A stretch of DNA of 64,000 nt from NCBI RefSeq assembly GCF_004570845.1, contig NZ_SPQZ01000005.1:124001-188000 (forward strand), written 5' to 3'. How positions within the stretch are numbered: the first letter of the stretch is position 1; each line of letters opens with the position of its first letter. This stretch comes from Orlajensenia leifsoniae (GTDB taxonomy: Bacteria; Actinomycetota; Actinomycetes; Actinomycetales; Microbacteriaceae). Shown here piece after piece: positions 52,101-61,267 of this stretch. Below the pieces are notes generated by a model. It saw nothing but the letters and a program-made list of their open reading frames with translations, did not search any database and was not told where the DNA came from. Position numbers and translations under genes: made by a program.

Positions 52101-53027
52101 ACGTTCGTCCAGCGCCACGCGGTTCTGCACGACCGGACCAACGGCCAGGAGTGGCTGCCCCTCGCCAACCTGTCGCAGAACCAGGCCAGGTTCTGGATCT
52201 ACGACACGCTGCTCAGCGAGTATGCGGCCATGGGCTTCGAGTACGGCTACTCCGTCGAGCGGGCGGATGCGCTGGTGCTGTGGGAGGCCCAGTTCGGCGA
52301 CTTCGCCAACGGTGCGCAGACCATCATCGACGAGTTCATCTCCTCGGCCGAGCAGAAGTGGGGCCAGCGCTCCAGCGTCGTGCTCCTGCTGCCGCACGGC
52401 TACGAGGGACAGGGTCCCGACCACTCCTCGGCGCGCATCGAGCGCTTCCTGCAGCTCTGCGCCGAGAACAACATGACGGTTGCGCGTCCCTCGACGCCGG
52501 CGTCGTACTTCCACCTGCTGCGTCGGCAGGCCTACATGCGCCCGCGTCGCCCGCTCGTGGTGTTCACCCCGAAGGCCATGCTGCGCCTGCGCGGTGCGAC
52601 CAGCGAGATCGCCGACTTCACGAGCGGCCGGTTCGAGCCCGTGATCGACGACGTGCGCATCGATGACAAGGCGGCCGTCAAGCGCGTCCTGTTCATGGCG
52701 GGCAAGGTCTACTACGACCTGCGCACCGAGCTCGAGAAGAACCCGAACCCCGAGATCGCCCTCGTGCGCCTGGAGCAGTACTACCCGCTCCCGGCCGCGG
52801 AGATCAAGGACGTCGCCGCGCAGTACCCGAACGCCGAGCTCTACTGGATCCAGGACGAGCCCGAGAATCAGGGCGCGTGGCCGTACTTCATCCTCGAGAC
52901 CAGCAAGCTGGGCCCGCGGCCCGTCGGCGTCATCTCGCGTCCGGCATCCGCAGCCCCCGCAGCGGGTTCGGCCAAGCGTCACGCGGTGGAGCAGGCCGAG
53001 CTCATCAAGCAGGCGCTCACGCTGTAA
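49182..53027 (+). CDS. kgd: Multifunctional 2-oxoglutarate metabolism enzyme (Kgd/SucA type)
   Basis: The 1281-residue protein has the actinobacterial layout: a short N-terminal segment (FGANEWLVDEMYEQY, about residues 14-28), an Ala/Pro-rich linker (about 65-170), an E2-like acyltransferase domain (about 195-415, with TYDHRVIQGAGSGEF near 386), and the thiamine diphosphate E1 part (about 440-1281) with AHRGRLNVL, the HLGTEGTF region, GDAAMAGQG, RGHNEGDDPSMTQP and a C-terminal multifunctional domain. It decarboxylates 2-oxoglutarate in the TCA cycle and acts with an E3 and FHA protein such as GarA. An upstream in-frame GTG at 49110 is an alternative start. Confidence 0.95.
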   Translation: MSSQLTGASSDEAASAEFGANEWLVDEMYEQYIVDKNSVDEAWWPVLETYHSQTQAKADAAARATADAPSVDAPTGEQAAPTGEAPDNVPAASAAPAAPETQSAPAAQAAPAAAPAAQDTPASESRPLTAPIPIIGSQPAARTTSVAPKPLPVPADVPITSPQAVIKDGAVEAPQDEVSPLRGMAKSLATNMDASLTVPTATSVRTIPAKLMIDNRIVINNHLKRSRGGKISFTHLIGWALIQALKDFPSQNVYYEDVDGKPSIVKPAHIGLGIAIDIPKPDGSRALLVPAIKRADTMTFGEYLSAYEDLVSRARQNKLTADDFKGASISLTNPGGIGTVHSVPRLMRGQGCIIGAGALEYPAEFQGSSEKTLAGLAIGKTITLTSTYDHRVIQGAGSGEFLKIVHELLTGKRTFYSDIFAALRIPYAPIEWAPDISVDIASAIDKTARVQELINAFRVRGHLMADIDPLEYVQRSHPDLDISSHGLTFWDLDREFVTGGFGDKRSALLRDILGVLRDSYCRTTGIEYMHIQDPAQRAWVQAQVERKYEKPTHDEQMRILGKLNEAEAFETFLQTKYVGQKRFSLEGGESTIALLDQILQGAAEDGLDQVAIGMAHRGRLNVLTNIAGKTYGQIFQEFEGHMAGSGSGDVKYHLGTEGTFTGANGEEIGVYLAANPSHLEAVDGVLEGIVRAKQDRKPVGTFSTLPILIHGDAAMAGQGVVVETMQMSQLRAYRTGGTIHLVVNNQVGFTTPPTEGRTSIYSTDVGKTIQAPIFHVNGDDPEAVVRVAQLAYAYRQEFHRDVVIDLISYRRRGHNEGDDPSMTQPLMYNLIEAKRSVRKLYTEALVGRGDITEEEYEQAHADFQDRLERAFQETHAAQTTPITAIGEDDQSDASGEPETTGVSEQVVHLIGDAFNNKPSGFTVHNKLQQLLQKRLDMSRNGGVDWAFGELLALGSLLTEGTPVRFAGQDARRGTFVQRHAVLHDRTNGQEWLPLANLSQNQARFWIYDTLLSEYAAMGFEYGYSVERADALVLWEAQFGDFANGAQTIIDEFISSAEQKWGQRSSVVLLLPHGYEGQGPDHSSARIERFLQLCAENNMTVARPSTPASYFHLLRRQAYMRPRRPLVVFTPKAMLRLRGATSEIADFTSGRFEPVIDDVRIDDKAAVKRVLFMAGKVYYDLRTELEKNPNPEIALVRLEQYYPLPAAEIKDVAAQYPNAELYWIQDEPENQGAWPYFILETSKLGPRPVGVISRPASAAPAAGSAKRHAVEQAELIKQALTL

Positions 53028-53056
53028 CGTGCGGCGACGCGTTCACGCGTCGAGCA

Positions 53057-53097
53057 CGAGAAGAGGCCGGTCCCGTCAGGGAGCCGGCCTCTTCTCG
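53057..53097 (+). terminator. Strong terminator after kgd
   Basis: A 14-bp perfect stem, CGAGAAGAGGCCGG (53057-53070) with CCGGCCTCTTCTCG (53084-53097), 13-base loop, followed by TTCC. It lies between convergent kgd and Pr6Pr genes and reads through on both strands. Confidence 0.85.
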
Positions 53098-53117
53098 TTC
53101 CGCCATCGCGCGCGGGA

Positions 53118-53765
53118 TCAGGCGACGGATGCCTCGTCCCGGCGCACGCGCGCGGCTCCGAGGGCGTTGCCCAGCCAGCGGATCAGAACCGCCAACACGA
53201 GGAAGCCGACGATCATGACCGCGCAGTACGCGGCCACTCCCCCATAGCCGTTCTGGATCACCGGACTGAAGAACGGGTACGGGTAGAAGTCGGTGATGGC
53301 ACCGCGGATGAGCGAGTACGCCACGTAGACCGCCGGGAAGATCATCCAGTAGAGCACCGAGCTCCACGGCAGCGGGCGGCGCGGCGGCCAGATCAGCCAG
53401 TCGACGACGGCGGCGATCGGCACGATGAAGTGCACGACGGCATTCACCCACGGGATCAGGCCGCCCAGGTCCACATCGCGCAGCAGGGTGTTGAAGACCA
53501 GGCCGACGAACGCGATGTAGACGACGGATGCACCCCGCACGGCGACGTCCGACATGCTCGGTGCGACACCGCGCAGCAGCCTGACGGCGCTCACGATGAA
53601 CACGATGCTGACGATGATGTTCGAGAGGTTCGTGAAGTAGCTGAAGAAGTTCAGGATGCTGTGCCCCTGCGGCACCGTGACCGCGAAGAACTGCACCCCC
53701 ACGGCCGTCAACGACAGGGCGGCGAAGAACAGGCGGAAGACGGCGGCGACGATCCGAGAACCCAT
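53118..53765 (-). CDS. Pr6Pr-family membrane protein
   Basis: The 215-residue protein has about six transmembrane helices and the family pattern FFSYFTNLSNIIVSIVF, LLRDVDLGGLIPWVNAVVHFIVPIAAVVDWLIWPP and YPYPFF, which places it in the Pr6Pr (FAR-17a/AIG1-like) family common in Actinomycetota. Function unknown. A TAGATT -10 box lies seven bases before the ATG (53773-53778), overlapping the end of the upstream MMPL gene. Confidence 0.82.
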   Translation of the reverse strand: MGSRIVAAVFRLFFAALSLTAVGVQFFAVTVPQGHSILNFFSYFTNLSNIIVSIVFIVSAVRLLRGVAPSMSDVAVRGASVVYIAFVGLVFNTLLRDVDLGGLIPWVNAVVHFIVPIAAVVDWLIWPPRRPLPWSSVLYWMIFPAVYVAYSLIRGAITDFYPYPFFSPVIQNGYGGVAAYCAVMIVGFLVLAVLIRWLGNALGAARVRRDEASVA

Positions 53766-53775
53766 GGCTGAGAAT

Positions 53776-55986
53776 CTATCGCCGCTCGGCCGTCTCCGGC
53801 TGCTCGGCGCGCGCCAGCTTCGACGGCCACCAGACGGCGCGCCCGATGTCGTAGGCGAGGGCGGGCACCAGCAGCGAGCGCACCAGGAAGGTGTCGAGCA
53901 GCACGCCGAAGGCCACGATGAACGACAGCTGCACCAGGAACAGGATCGGCAGGACGCCGAGGGCGGCGAAGGTCGCGGCCAGCACGAGGCCGGCGGAGGT
54001 GATCACGCCGCCCGTCACGACCAGTCCGCGCAGCACGCCCTCGCGGGCGCCGTGCACGATCGCCTCCTCGCGCACCCTGGTCATGAGGAAGATGTTGTAG
54101 TCCACCCCCAACGCCACCAGGAAGACGAAGCCGAACAGCGGGACAGTCGGATCGGCCCCCGCGAAGCCGAAGACGCCGTTGAACACCACCGCGGAGACGC
54201 CCAGCGCGGCGCCGAACGAGAGCACCACCGTGGCGATGAGCAGCACCGGCGCGACGATCGAGCGCAGCAGCAGCATGAGGATCAGCAGGATGACGCCGAG
54301 CACCAGCGGGATGATGAGGTTGCGGTCGTGGATGGCCGCGTTCTTGGTGTCGAGTGCCACGGCGGTGGCTCCTCCGACGAGCACGGGGTCGGCATCCGTG
54401 CCCACAGCCGCCAGCTGGTCGCGCAGGTCGGCCACGACGGCCTCGGCCTCGTCGGAGTCGCTGGCGTAGTCGAGGGTCGCGTTCAGCTGGATCTGCCCGT
54501 CGACGACGGTCGGTTCGCCGGCGGGGGTTCCGGGAGGGCCGAGCGGCTGGATGCCCTCGGTGGTGACCGGCAGCGAACCGCTCGGCGAGTCCTCGGAGAG
54601 CACGGCGACGTCGGAGACACCGTCGGTTCCGAGGGCGATGTCGGCGACCTCCTGCAGGGAGTCCTCGGGGGCGATGATCACGGCGGGGGTGCCGGAGCCG
54701 CCGGGGAAGTGCTCCCCGAGCACGGCCTGGCCGTCGCGGGCCTGGGATTCACCGAGCACGAACTCGCTGGTCGGGACGCCGTCGGCCTTCAGCTGGGTGA
54801 CGCCGAGCGAGAGCACGAGGAGGATGAGCGTCGAGACGATCCAGATGAGTCGCGGTCGCCTGGCCACGAGGCGCGCGACCCACGGCCAGACGCCCTTCGT
54901 CGCGATCTCGTCGTCGGCGGCCGTGTGCGCGGCCACCTTCGGGCGCACGGGCCAGAAGGCGACGCGACCCGCCCAGAGCAGCAGCGCCGGCAGCAGGGTC
55001 AACGAGCCGAGCAGGGCGAAGACGATGCCGATGGCCGCGACGGGGCCGAGGATCTTGTTGGAGTTCAGCTCGCTGGCGAGCAGCATGAGCAGGCCCGCGA
55101 TCACAGTGCCACCCGAGGCGAGGATGGGCTCCCACGCGCCCTTGAGTGCGGCGATGGTGGCATCCCACTTGCGCTCGTGCACGTGCAGTGCCTCGCGATA
55201 GCGCGAGATGTAGAGCAGCGAGTAGTCGGTGGCCGCGCCGATGACCAGGATGAACAGGATTCCCTGGGTCTGGCCGTTCAGCAGCAGGATGTCGGCCTTC
55301 GCGAGCGAGACGACGGCGAGCACGGCCGCGCAGAGCGACGACAGGCTGGTGCCGAGCACGATCACCGGCAGCAGCGGAGAGCGGTACACGATGATCAGGA
55401 TGATGAAGACGGCCAGCAGGGCGACCCCGAGCAGGATCCCGTCGATGCCCGCGAAGGCGCCGGCGAGATCCGTGGTGAAGCCGGCCGGTCCGGTGACGGA
55501 TGCCGTGAGCCCGTCGACGGCGGTGTCGGCGATGCGCTCCCGCATCTCCCCCACGACGTCCTTCGTCTCCGCGCTCGCGTCGATCTGCACGAACAGTTCG
55601 GCGGCCTCGCCATCCTCGGAGACCACGGCGGGCGAGACGCCGTCGCCGATGACTCCCTCGATCTCCTGGAAGTACTCGGCGTCGGCGTCGATGGCCGAGT
55701 CGTCGGCATCCGTCAACCCGCCATCGCGCTGGTAGACGACGATCGCCGGGATCACGTCGCCGTCGCGGAAGCCCTCCTGGAGCTCCTGCACCTGCGTGGC
55801 CTCCGAGTCGGCCGGAAGGAACTGGGACTGGTCGTTCTCGACGACGCTGCTGAGTGACCCGAACGAGGCGCCGCCGGCGCCGAACAGGCCGAACCAGACG
55901 AGGATCAGGACGGCGGGGAGGGTGACCCTCAGCCATACCGGAACACGGGACGGCGACGCGGCTGCGGGTTTCTGGGAGGAGCTCAC
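53776..55986 (-). CDS. MMPL-family RND transporter
   Basis: The 736-residue protein has an N-terminal helix, a large extracytoplasmic loop (about residues 45-165), a helix cluster, a second loop and a second cluster, i.e. about 12 helices in the MMPL arrangement. The motifs GAATDYSLLYISRYREAL and VALGVDYNIFLMTRVREEA contain the paired acidic residues needed for proton coupling. It probably exports a lipid or hydrophobic compound. The GTG at 55986 lies six bases after a TAGCAT -10 box that is covered by a palindrome. Confidence 0.9.
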   Translation of the reverse strand: MSSSQKPAAASPSRVPVWLRVTLPAVLILVWFGLFGAGGASFGSLSSVVENDQSQFLPADSEATQVQELQEGFRDGDVIPAIVVYQRDGGLTDADDSAIDADAEYFQEIEGVIGDGVSPAVVSEDGEAAELFVQIDASAETKDVVGEMRERIADTAVDGLTASVTGPAGFTTDLAGAFAGIDGILLGVALLAVFIILIIVYRSPLLPVIVLGTSLSSLCAAVLAVVSLAKADILLLNGQTQGILFILVIGAATDYSLLYISRYREALHVHERKWDATIAALKGAWEPILASGGTVIAGLLMLLASELNSNKILGPVAAIGIVFALLGSLTLLPALLLWAGRVAFWPVRPKVAAHTAADDEIATKGVWPWVARLVARRPRLIWIVSTLILLVLSLGVTQLKADGVPTSEFVLGESQARDGQAVLGEHFPGGSGTPAVIIAPEDSLQEVADIALGTDGVSDVAVLSEDSPSGSLPVTTEGIQPLGPPGTPAGEPTVVDGQIQLNATLDYASDSDEAEAVVADLRDQLAAVGTDADPVLVGGATAVALDTKNAAIHDRNLIIPLVLGVILLILMLLLRSIVAPVLLIATVVLSFGAALGVSAVVFNGVFGFAGADPTVPLFGFVFLVALGVDYNIFLMTRVREEAIVHGAREGVLRGLVVTGGVITSAGLVLAATFAALGVLPILFLVQLSFIVAFGVLLDTFLVRSLLVPALAYDIGRAVWWPSKLARAEQPETAERR

Positions 55987-55994
55987 CCGCCAAT

Positions 55995-56009
55995 GCTAAC
56001 CGAGTTAGC
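55995..56009. promoter_or_regulatory. Palindromic operator candidate over the MMPL promoter
   Basis: GCTAACCGAGTTAGC is a perfect 6-3-6 palindrome that covers most of the TAGCAT -10 box (55998-55993) of the MMPL gene. Its size suits a TetR- or MarR-type repressor. No such regulator gene is adjacent. Confidence 0.55.
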
Positions 56010-56070
56010 TTCTCTGTGACGAAACGAAAATCTTCGGGGTCCGCCGGCGATCAGGCCGACGCGTCCGCTC

Positions 56071-56313
56071 CTAGTGCGTGGCCTGCAGGGAACGCAGGCT
56101 CGCGAGGACCTGCGCGCGCAGCTCCTCGGGAGCAGCCTCCTTGCAGGCACGCTGGACGGCCTCGGTCAGCACGCGTCCGACGTGGTGCTCCGACGTGCAG
56201 TCGGGGCAGTTCGCCAGGTGATCGCGGATGTCCTGCGCGTCAGCGCTGCACAACTCGTTGTGCAGGTACTCCTCGAGTTCGGCCTTGGCCTTGTCGCATC
56301 CACAGTCGGTCAT
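56071..56313 (-). CDS. rshA: Zinc-binding anti-sigma factor of the mycothiol/thiol-stress type
   Basis: The 80-residue protein has the ZAS motif HLANCPDC (HxxxCxxC) at about residues 32-39, with further Cys residues in DCGCDK and NELCSADAQ. In RsrA/RshA proteins the cysteines bind zinc and form a disulfide under thiol oxidation, releasing the sigma factor. The ATG at 56313 overlaps the sigma factor stop codon by four bases (ATGA), so the pair is translationally coupled. This supports its role as the SigH partner. Confidence 0.92.
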   Translation of the reverse strand: MTDCGCDKAKAELEEYLHNELCSADAQDIRDHLANCPDCTSEHHVGRVLTEAVQRACKEAAPEELRAQVLASLRSLQATH

Positions 56314-56924
56314 CTGCTGCTCCTGGTCTGGGCGGGGGGCGTCGTGCCGATGCCCTGCTCCGCCGCGTATTCGGCCAGTGATTCGCGAAGCATTCGCCTG
56401 CCACGGTGCAGACGGCTCATCACTGTGCCGATCGGGGTTTTCATGATGTCGGCGATCTCCTGGTAGGCGAATCCCTCGACGTCGGCGAGGTACACCGCCA
56501 GCCTGAAGTCCTCGGGGATGGCCTGGAGGGCATCCTTCACCGCGCTGTCGGGCAGATGATCGATCGCCTCGGCCTCGGCGGACCGGCTCGACATGGCCGT
56601 CGTCGAGACGGCTCCGCCCAACTGCCAGTCCTCGAGCTCGTCGATCGTGCCCTGGTAGGGCTCGCGCTGCTTCTTGCGGTAGGTGTTGATGAAGGTGTTG
56701 GTGAGGATCCTGTAGAGCCAGGCCTTCAGGTTCGTGCCCTGCTCGAACTGCGTGAAGGCGGCGAACGCCTTCACGAAGGTCTCCTGAACGAGATCCGCGG
56801 CGTCCGCCGGGTTCTTGGTCATGCGCATGGCTGCTGCGTACAGCTGGTCCATGAAGGGCAGGGCCTGCTGCTCGAACAGTGTTCCGAGAGCGGGCTCGGA
56901 TTCCTCGGCTGGTTCCGGATTCAT
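56310..56924 (-). CDS. sigH: ECF sigma factor SigH/SigR family
   Basis: The 204-residue sigma factor directs RNA polymerase to thiol- and heat-stress promoters. Region 2 ([66 protein letters not shown]) and region 4 ([46 protein letters not shown]) are close to mycobacterial SigH. The ATG at 56924 is preceded eight bases upstream by TAGGAT (56933-56938); longer in-frame starts extend into the aroA promoter. No clear SigH-type GGAAT/GTT autoregulatory promoter was recognised by eye. Confidence 0.93.
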   Translation of the reverse strand: MNPEPAEESEPALGTLFEQQALPFMDQLYAAAMRMTKNPADAADLVQETFVKAFAAFTQFEQGTNLKAWLYRILTNTFINTYRKKQREPYQGTIDELEDWQLGGAVSTTAMSSRSAEAEAIDHLPDSAVKDALQAIPEDFRLAVYLADVEGFAYQEIADIMKTPIGTVMSRLHRGRRMLRESLAEYAAEQGIGTTPPAQTRSSR

Positions 56925-57065
56925 CACCGGCCATCCTAGATGCTGACGCTCCGTGAGGGTCGACGGGGAGACGGATACGGCTATCGCCGAATCGCGCTCG
57001 AGCACGCCTGTCACACTCACTGATGCCTCCATCCGTCTTTTCTGCACCGACTATCGTGATAACCG

Positions 57066-58493
57066 ATGCTCATCTCGCGATATTCCGCACCGGACTTCAA
57101 TCCCTACGGCGATGAAAGCCCCGACGACCCCGACGTGCTCTGGGCCGCACCCGTGGCGACCGCCGGCGTGCGCTCCGTCGTCGCCCTGCCGGGTTCCAAG
57201 TCGCTGACGAACCGCGAGCTCGTGCTGTCCGCCCTGGCGGATGCCCCCTCCCGCCTGCGGGCTCCCCTGCATTCCCGTGACACCGCCCTGATGATCGAGG
57301 CCCTGCGATCGCTCGGCGTGAGCATCGAGGAGACGGCGGGCGGCGGCGATTTCGGTCCCGACCTGATCATCACGCCGGCCGAGGAGCTCACCGGATCCAC
57401 CACCATCGACTGCGGCCTCGCGGGCACGGTCATGCGCTTCCTGCCCCCAGTCGCCGGTCTCGCCCTCGGCCCGACGACCTTCGACGGCGACGAAGGCGCA
57501 CGCCGTCGGCCCATGGCCACGACGATCTCCTCGCTCCGCGACCTCGGCGTCGACATCAACGATGACGCCCGTGCCGCCCTGCCGTTCACTGTGCACGGCA
57601 GCGGCAGCGTCGCGGGTGGCGCGATCACGATCGACGCGACGCTCACCAGCCAGTTTGTCTCCGGCCTGCTCCTGGCGGCCGCCCGCTTCGAGAGCGGCCT
57701 CGACCTGCGCCACGACGGCGAGCGCCTCCCCAGCCAGCCCCACATCGAGATGACGATCGCCACGCTGGCCCGGCGCGGAGTCGTGGTTCGCCAGCCCGAG
57801 ATCGGCCACTGGATCGTCGCCCCCGGTTCCATCGCTGGCGCGGATGTCGCCATCGAACCCGATCTCTCGAACGCCGCGCCGTTCCTCGCCGCAGCCCTCG
57901 TCACCGGTGGCAGCGTCACCATCCCCGGCTGGCCCGCCGAGACGACGCAGGTCGGCAACGACCTGCTCGACCTGCTGCCGCTGTTCGGGGCGACCGTGGA
58001 GCGCGACGGCGACAGTGTCACCGTCAGCGGTGGAGACGGCATCCGGGGCGTCACCCTCGACCTGTCGACGGGCGGCGAGCTGGTTCCCAACCTGGTCGCC
58101 CTGGCAGCTCTCGCCGACGGACCGAGCGAGTTCACGGGCATCGGCCACATCCGCCACCACGAGACCGACCGTCTCGCCGCCCTGGCCGCAGAGATCAACG
58201 GCCTCGGCGGACGGGTGACCGAGCTGGAGGACGGCCTGCGCATCGAGCCGGCGCCCCTGCACGGCGGCGTCTGGAAGAGCTACGCCGACCACCGCATGGC
58301 CACGACGGGCGCCATCATCGGCCTCGCGGTTCCCGGGGTCGAGATCCACGACATCGCCACGACGGCGAAGACCCTCCCCCAGTTCCCACAGCTCTGGCAC
58401 GCGATGCTCGGCACCGGTGGGACGGCGGTGGCATCGGCGACGACGGACACCACCATCGACCTCCCTCCGCTCGGGACGGGTTCCCGGGCATGA
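57066..58493 (+). CDS. aroA: 3-phosphoshikimate 1-carboxyvinyltransferase (EPSP synthase)
   Basis: Transfers enolpyruvate from PEP to shikimate-3-phosphate in aromatic amino acid synthesis. The 475-residue enzyme has [19 protein letters not shown] (about residues 41-59), the [18 protein letters not shown] loop (about 117-134), RPM after the first domain and the late [25 protein letters not shown] -10-like box lies eight bases before the ATG. It is divergent from sigH and overlaps rsgA by four bases. Confidence 0.95.
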   Translation: MLISRYSAPDFNPYGDESPDDPDVLWAAPVATAGVRSVVALPGSKSLTNRELVLSALADAPSRLRAPLHSRDTALMIEALRSLGVSIEETAGGGDFGPDLIITPAEELTGSTTIDCGLAGTVMRFLPPVAGLALGPTTFDGDEGARRRPMATTISSLRDLGVDINDDARAALPFTVHGSGSVAGGAITIDATLTSQFVSGLLLAAARFESGLDLRHDGERLPSQPHIEMTIATLARRGVVVRQPEIGHWIVAPGSIAGADVAIEPDLSNAAPFLAAALVTGGSVTIPGWPAETTQVGNDLLDLLPLFGATVERDGDSVTVSGGDGIRGVTLDLSTGGELVPNLVALAALADGPSEFTGIGHIRHHETDRLAALAAEINGLGGRVTELEDGLRIEPAPLHGGVWKSYADHRMATTGAIIGLAVPGVEIHDIATTAKTLPQFPQLWHAMLGTGGTAVASATTDTTIDLPPLGTGSRA

Positions 58494-59542
58494 GCTGGTG
58501 GGAGTCCGACGACGACGAGGACGAGCCCGAGTTCGACGAGGCCGACATCAGGGTCCGTCCGAATCCCAAGGCGAATCGTCCGCGCACGAAGACCAGACCG
58601 GCTTACGCGCAGGCCATCACCGCCCGCGTGCTCGGAGTCGACCGTGGGCGCTACACGGTGCTCGTCGACGAGAACCTCGAGACCGAGCACGAGGTAACAG
58701 CTGCCCGCGCCCGCGAACTACGCAAGCAACCCGTGGTGAACGGCGACCGCGTCGACATCGTCGGCGACTCGACCGGTGACGACGGCACGCTCGCCCGCAT
58801 CGTCCGCATCCAGCCGCGCACCACGCTGCTGCGTCGCAGCGCCGACGACACCGACGCCATCGAGCGCGTGGTCGTCGCCAATGCCGACCAGATGCTCATC
58901 GTGGTGGCCGCGGCCAACCCCGAGCCGCGCGTGCGGCTCGTCGACCGCTACCTCGTGGCCGCCTACGACGCCGGCATCCGCCCGATGCTCGTCGTCACGA
59001 AGACCGACCTGGCCGACCCGTCCGAGTTCCTCGCGAACTTCGCCGGCCTCGGCCTCACCGTCTTCACGAGCCGCAGCGACGACATCCCCCTCGACATCAT
59101 CACGGCCGACCTCATCGGACACGAGACCGTGTTCGTCGGCCACTCCGGGGTCGGGAAGTCCACGCTCGTCAACGCCCTGGTGCCCGACGCGAACAGGGCG
59201 ACGGGCGTCGTCAACACCGTCACGGGTCGGGGAAGGCACACCTCGTCGTCGACGGTGTCACTGCGCATCGACGTTCCGGCCGGCCGTGGCTGGGCCATCG
59301 ACACCCCCGGCGTGCGCTCCTTCGGCCTGGGGCACGTCGACACGGCGAACATCCTCAAGTCGTTCACCGACCTCGACGCCATCGCCCAGCGCTGCCCGCG
59401 CGGCTGCACGCACCTCCCCGATGCCCCGGACTGCGCCATCAACGAGGCCGTGGCAGCCGGAGAGCTCGGCGAACAGGGTGTCGCACGCCTCGACTCCCTG
59501 CAGCGCCTGCTCACGACGTTCTCGGAGCGGCCGACGTTCTGA
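58490..59542 (+). CDS. rsgA: Ribosome small-subunit-dependent GTPase A
   Basis: A circularly permuted GTPase that helps mature the 30S subunit. The 350-residue protein has an acidic N-terminus, an OB-like domain, then G4 TKTD (about residue 168), G1 GHSGVGKST (about 216-224), G3 DTPG (about 268-271) in permuted order and a C-terminal zinc motif [14 protein letters not shown]. It begins inside the aroA stop codon (ATGA overlap), so both are co-expressed. Confidence 0.95.
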   Translation: MSWWESDDDEDEPEFDEADIRVRPNPKANRPRTKTRPAYAQAITARVLGVDRGRYTVLVDENLETEHEVTAARARELRKQPVVNGDRVDIVGDSTGDDGTLARIVRIQPRTTLLRRSADDTDAIERVVVANADQMLIVVAAANPEPRVRLVDRYLVAAYDAGIRPMLVVTKTDLADPSEFLANFAGLGLTVFTSRSDDIPLDIITADLIGHETVFVGHSGVGKSTLVNALVPDANRATGVVNTVTGRGRHTSSSTVSLRIDVPAGRGWAIDTPGVRSFGLGHVDTANILKSFTDLDAIAQRCPRGCTHLPDAPDCAINEAVAAGELGEQGVARLDSLQRLLTTFSERPTF

Positions 59543-59572
59543 CCCGTCGCTCCCGTGCGGGAGGATGGAGGG

Positions 59573-60049
59573 ATGACCGAACCGTTCCGCCTGCAGACAG
59601 GCGACACCGCGCCCGCCTTCACCCTCCTCGACCAGGACGGCGCACCCGTCTCCCTCGCCGACTACGCGGGTCGCCGGGTCATCGTGTACTTCTACCCCGA
59701 GGCCATGACTCCCGGATGCACCACCCAGGCGTGCGACTTCCGCGACAACCTCGCGTCGCTGGCCGGCGCCGGGTACCAGGTGCTCGGCATCTCGAAGGAC
59801 GCCGTCGCCAAGCTCAAGAGGTTCCAGGAGGAGGACTCCATCCCCTTCCCCCTGCTCTCGGATGAGGATCTCGCGGTGCACGTCGCCTACGGAACGTGGG
59901 GCGAGAAGAACTCCTACGGACGGATCGTCACCGGGACGCTGCGCTCGACCTTCGTGATCGACGAGGCCGGCGTGATCAGCCACGCGCTGTACAACGTCAA
60001 GGCGACAGGGCACATCTCGATGCTGCGCCGGAAGCTTGGCATCGACTGA
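59573..60049 (+). CDS. bcp: Thioredoxin-dependent peroxiredoxin (Bcp/PrxQ)
   Basis: The 158-residue enzyme reduces peroxides. It has DTAPAFTLLDQDG, the peroxidatic and resolving Cys pair in TPGCTTQACDFRD (Cys spaced five apart, the PrxQ pattern) and GISKDAVAKLKRFQEE. The ATG at 59573 is chosen because GGGAGGA lies seven bases upstream. Its place beside the thiol-stress sigma factor locus fits an antioxidant role. Confidence 0.93.
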   Translation: MTEPFRLQTGDTAPAFTLLDQDGAPVSLADYAGRRVIVYFYPEAMTPGCTTQACDFRDNLASLAGAGYQVLGISKDAVAKLKRFQEEDSIPFPLLSDEDLAVHVAYGTWGEKNSYGRIVTGTLRSTFVIDEAGVISHALYNVKATGHISMLRRKLGID

Positions 60050-60178
60050 TCTGCGCCGGGCGGAGATTTCCTCGATGCCGAGGCCGATGTTCTCGCTACG
60101 CTGGGGACCAGTCCGGCGCACTGAGGCGCCGACTTCGACTGGATTGCTCGATCGCCCCGGACATGGGAGACACCTGAG

Positions 60179-60604
60179 ATGAAACGACACGTCATCGCCA
60201 CCACCGGCGCAGCTCTCCTGCTCATCCTCCTGACCGGATGTACGCCGAGCGGCAAGGCGGTGGAGGACTTCTCCGGTGTCCCCGACGACATCACGACGTC
60301 CGAGAAGATCCCGGTCGACACCGACGGCGCTCCCCAGGCGTTCTACCTGAACGACGGCGGCGAGCTCGCCGTCATCCTGTGGGGCAGTTCCACATGCCCG
60401 TACGTCGGCACGGACATCTCGGTCGTCAAGCCGGCGTACGAGGGCAACGAGGTGGAGGTCACCGTCGCCCCGCTCCCCGACCAGCCCTGCACCATGGACC
60501 TCGTTCCGCACACCACGGTGTTCTGGACGCCGACCAAGACGACGACGACCGAGCCGCTCATCGTGCGCGTGCTCGACTCGGTCATCGAGGTGCCGGTCAA
60601 GTAG
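60179..60604 (+). CDS. Small lipoprotein of unknown function
   Basis: The 141-residue protein has a lipoprotein signal with lipobox LLTGC (Cys about residue 21) and a small beta-rich domain with two more cysteines (SSTCPYVG and DQPCTMD) that could form a disulfide outside the cell. I do not recognise a family. Confidence 0.8.
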   Translation: MKRHVIATTGAALLLILLTGCTPSGKAVEDFSGVPDDITTSEKIPVDTDGAPQAFYLNDGGELAVILWGSSTCPYVGTDISVVKPAYEGNEVEVTVAPLPDQPCTMDLVPHTTVFWTPTKTTTTEPLIVRVLDSVIEVPVK

Positions 60605-60628
60605 CCGGCGAGTGGGCCTCGTGCAGGC

Positions 60629-61081
60629 TCAGTAGGCCGGCCGCTCCAGCTCGCGCGTGAATGCCACGCGGACACCGGGCACGAGCAGCAGCACGATGAC
60701 GGCCACGGACGGCACCAGCAGGGCCCAGCCGATGTCGGGGCGGGCATAGAGACCCTGGAAGCAGCCGACCGCGATGGCGATCTGCAGGACCTGCCAGGTG
60801 ACGGCCGCCCCGCGGATCCACGGCCTGTCCCGCGCTGCGCCGATGGCGATGGCCGTCACGAAGACGGCCGCGATGACGACGATCACGAAGATGGCGACGG
60901 CGCTCGTCAGCGAGCTCGGCTCAGCCGTCAACAGCTCGAGCAGGAACCACACGGCGACCCCGATGACGAGGGCGGCCTCCGCGAACAGGATCACGCGAAG
61001 AACCGCGATCAGAGCCCTGTTACGAACCGGCGCACTGGGGGAATCCTCAGGTTCTGACCCCCGAACAGGACGGGCATTCAC
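60629..61081 (-). CDS. Small four-helix membrane protein of unknown function
   Basis: The 150-residue protein has a short polar N-terminus and four hydrophobic helices (about residues 25-48, 60-83, 93-113 and 119-140). No specific family is recognised, though similar short proteins are common next to lipoprotein genes in Microbacteriaceae. It converges with the lipoprotein gene. Confidence 0.72.
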   Translation of the reverse strand: MNARPVRGSEPEDSPSAPVRNRALIAVLRVILFAEAALVIGVAVWFLLELLTAEPSSLTSAVAIFVIVVIAAVFVTAIAIGAARDRPWIRGAAVTWQVLQIAIAVGCFQGLYARPDIGWALLVPSVAVIVLLLVPGVRVAFTRELERPAY

Positions 61082-61196
61082 AGGGTTATCCCATTCAAAA
61101 CTATTGATCCGATTCTTTTACTATGCGACCATATTTGAGGTCAAGTTTTGCTCACAGGGTCGTGAGCTGTTCACTCCTGAGTTTACTTCCTGCAAC

Positions 61197-61223
61197 TTGA
61201 CCTTCACCCCCCGTTGCATTCTG
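61197..61223 (+). promoter_or_regulatory. Weak candidate promoter for whiB1
   Basis: TTGACC (61197-61202) and CATTCT (61218-61223) are separated by 15 bases. The region 61082-61260 is the most AT-rich stretch of the window, as expected for a regulated promoter, but the spacing is short. Confidence 0.25.
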
Positions 61224-61267
61224 AGGCCATACGGCCATGCACCCCCGCAATACAAAGGAGCACCCCC

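Noticed and set aside
49209-52982. Very long minus-strand open frame (1257 codons) opposite kgd
   Set aside because: It is antisense to an obvious Kgd gene. GC-rich third positions keep such frames open, and the translation is low-complexity with no domain.
56925-57065. SigH-dependent autoregulatory promoter
   Set aside because: No GGAAT/GTT pair with 16-19 bp spacing was found by eye in the sigH-aroA intergenic region.
61162-61174. CRP/GlxR-type site (GTGA-GCTGT-TCAC) upstream of whiB1
   Set aside because: The half-sites are five bases apart instead of six, so it does not fit the CRP-family spacing, although CRP control of whiB1 is known in mycobacteria.
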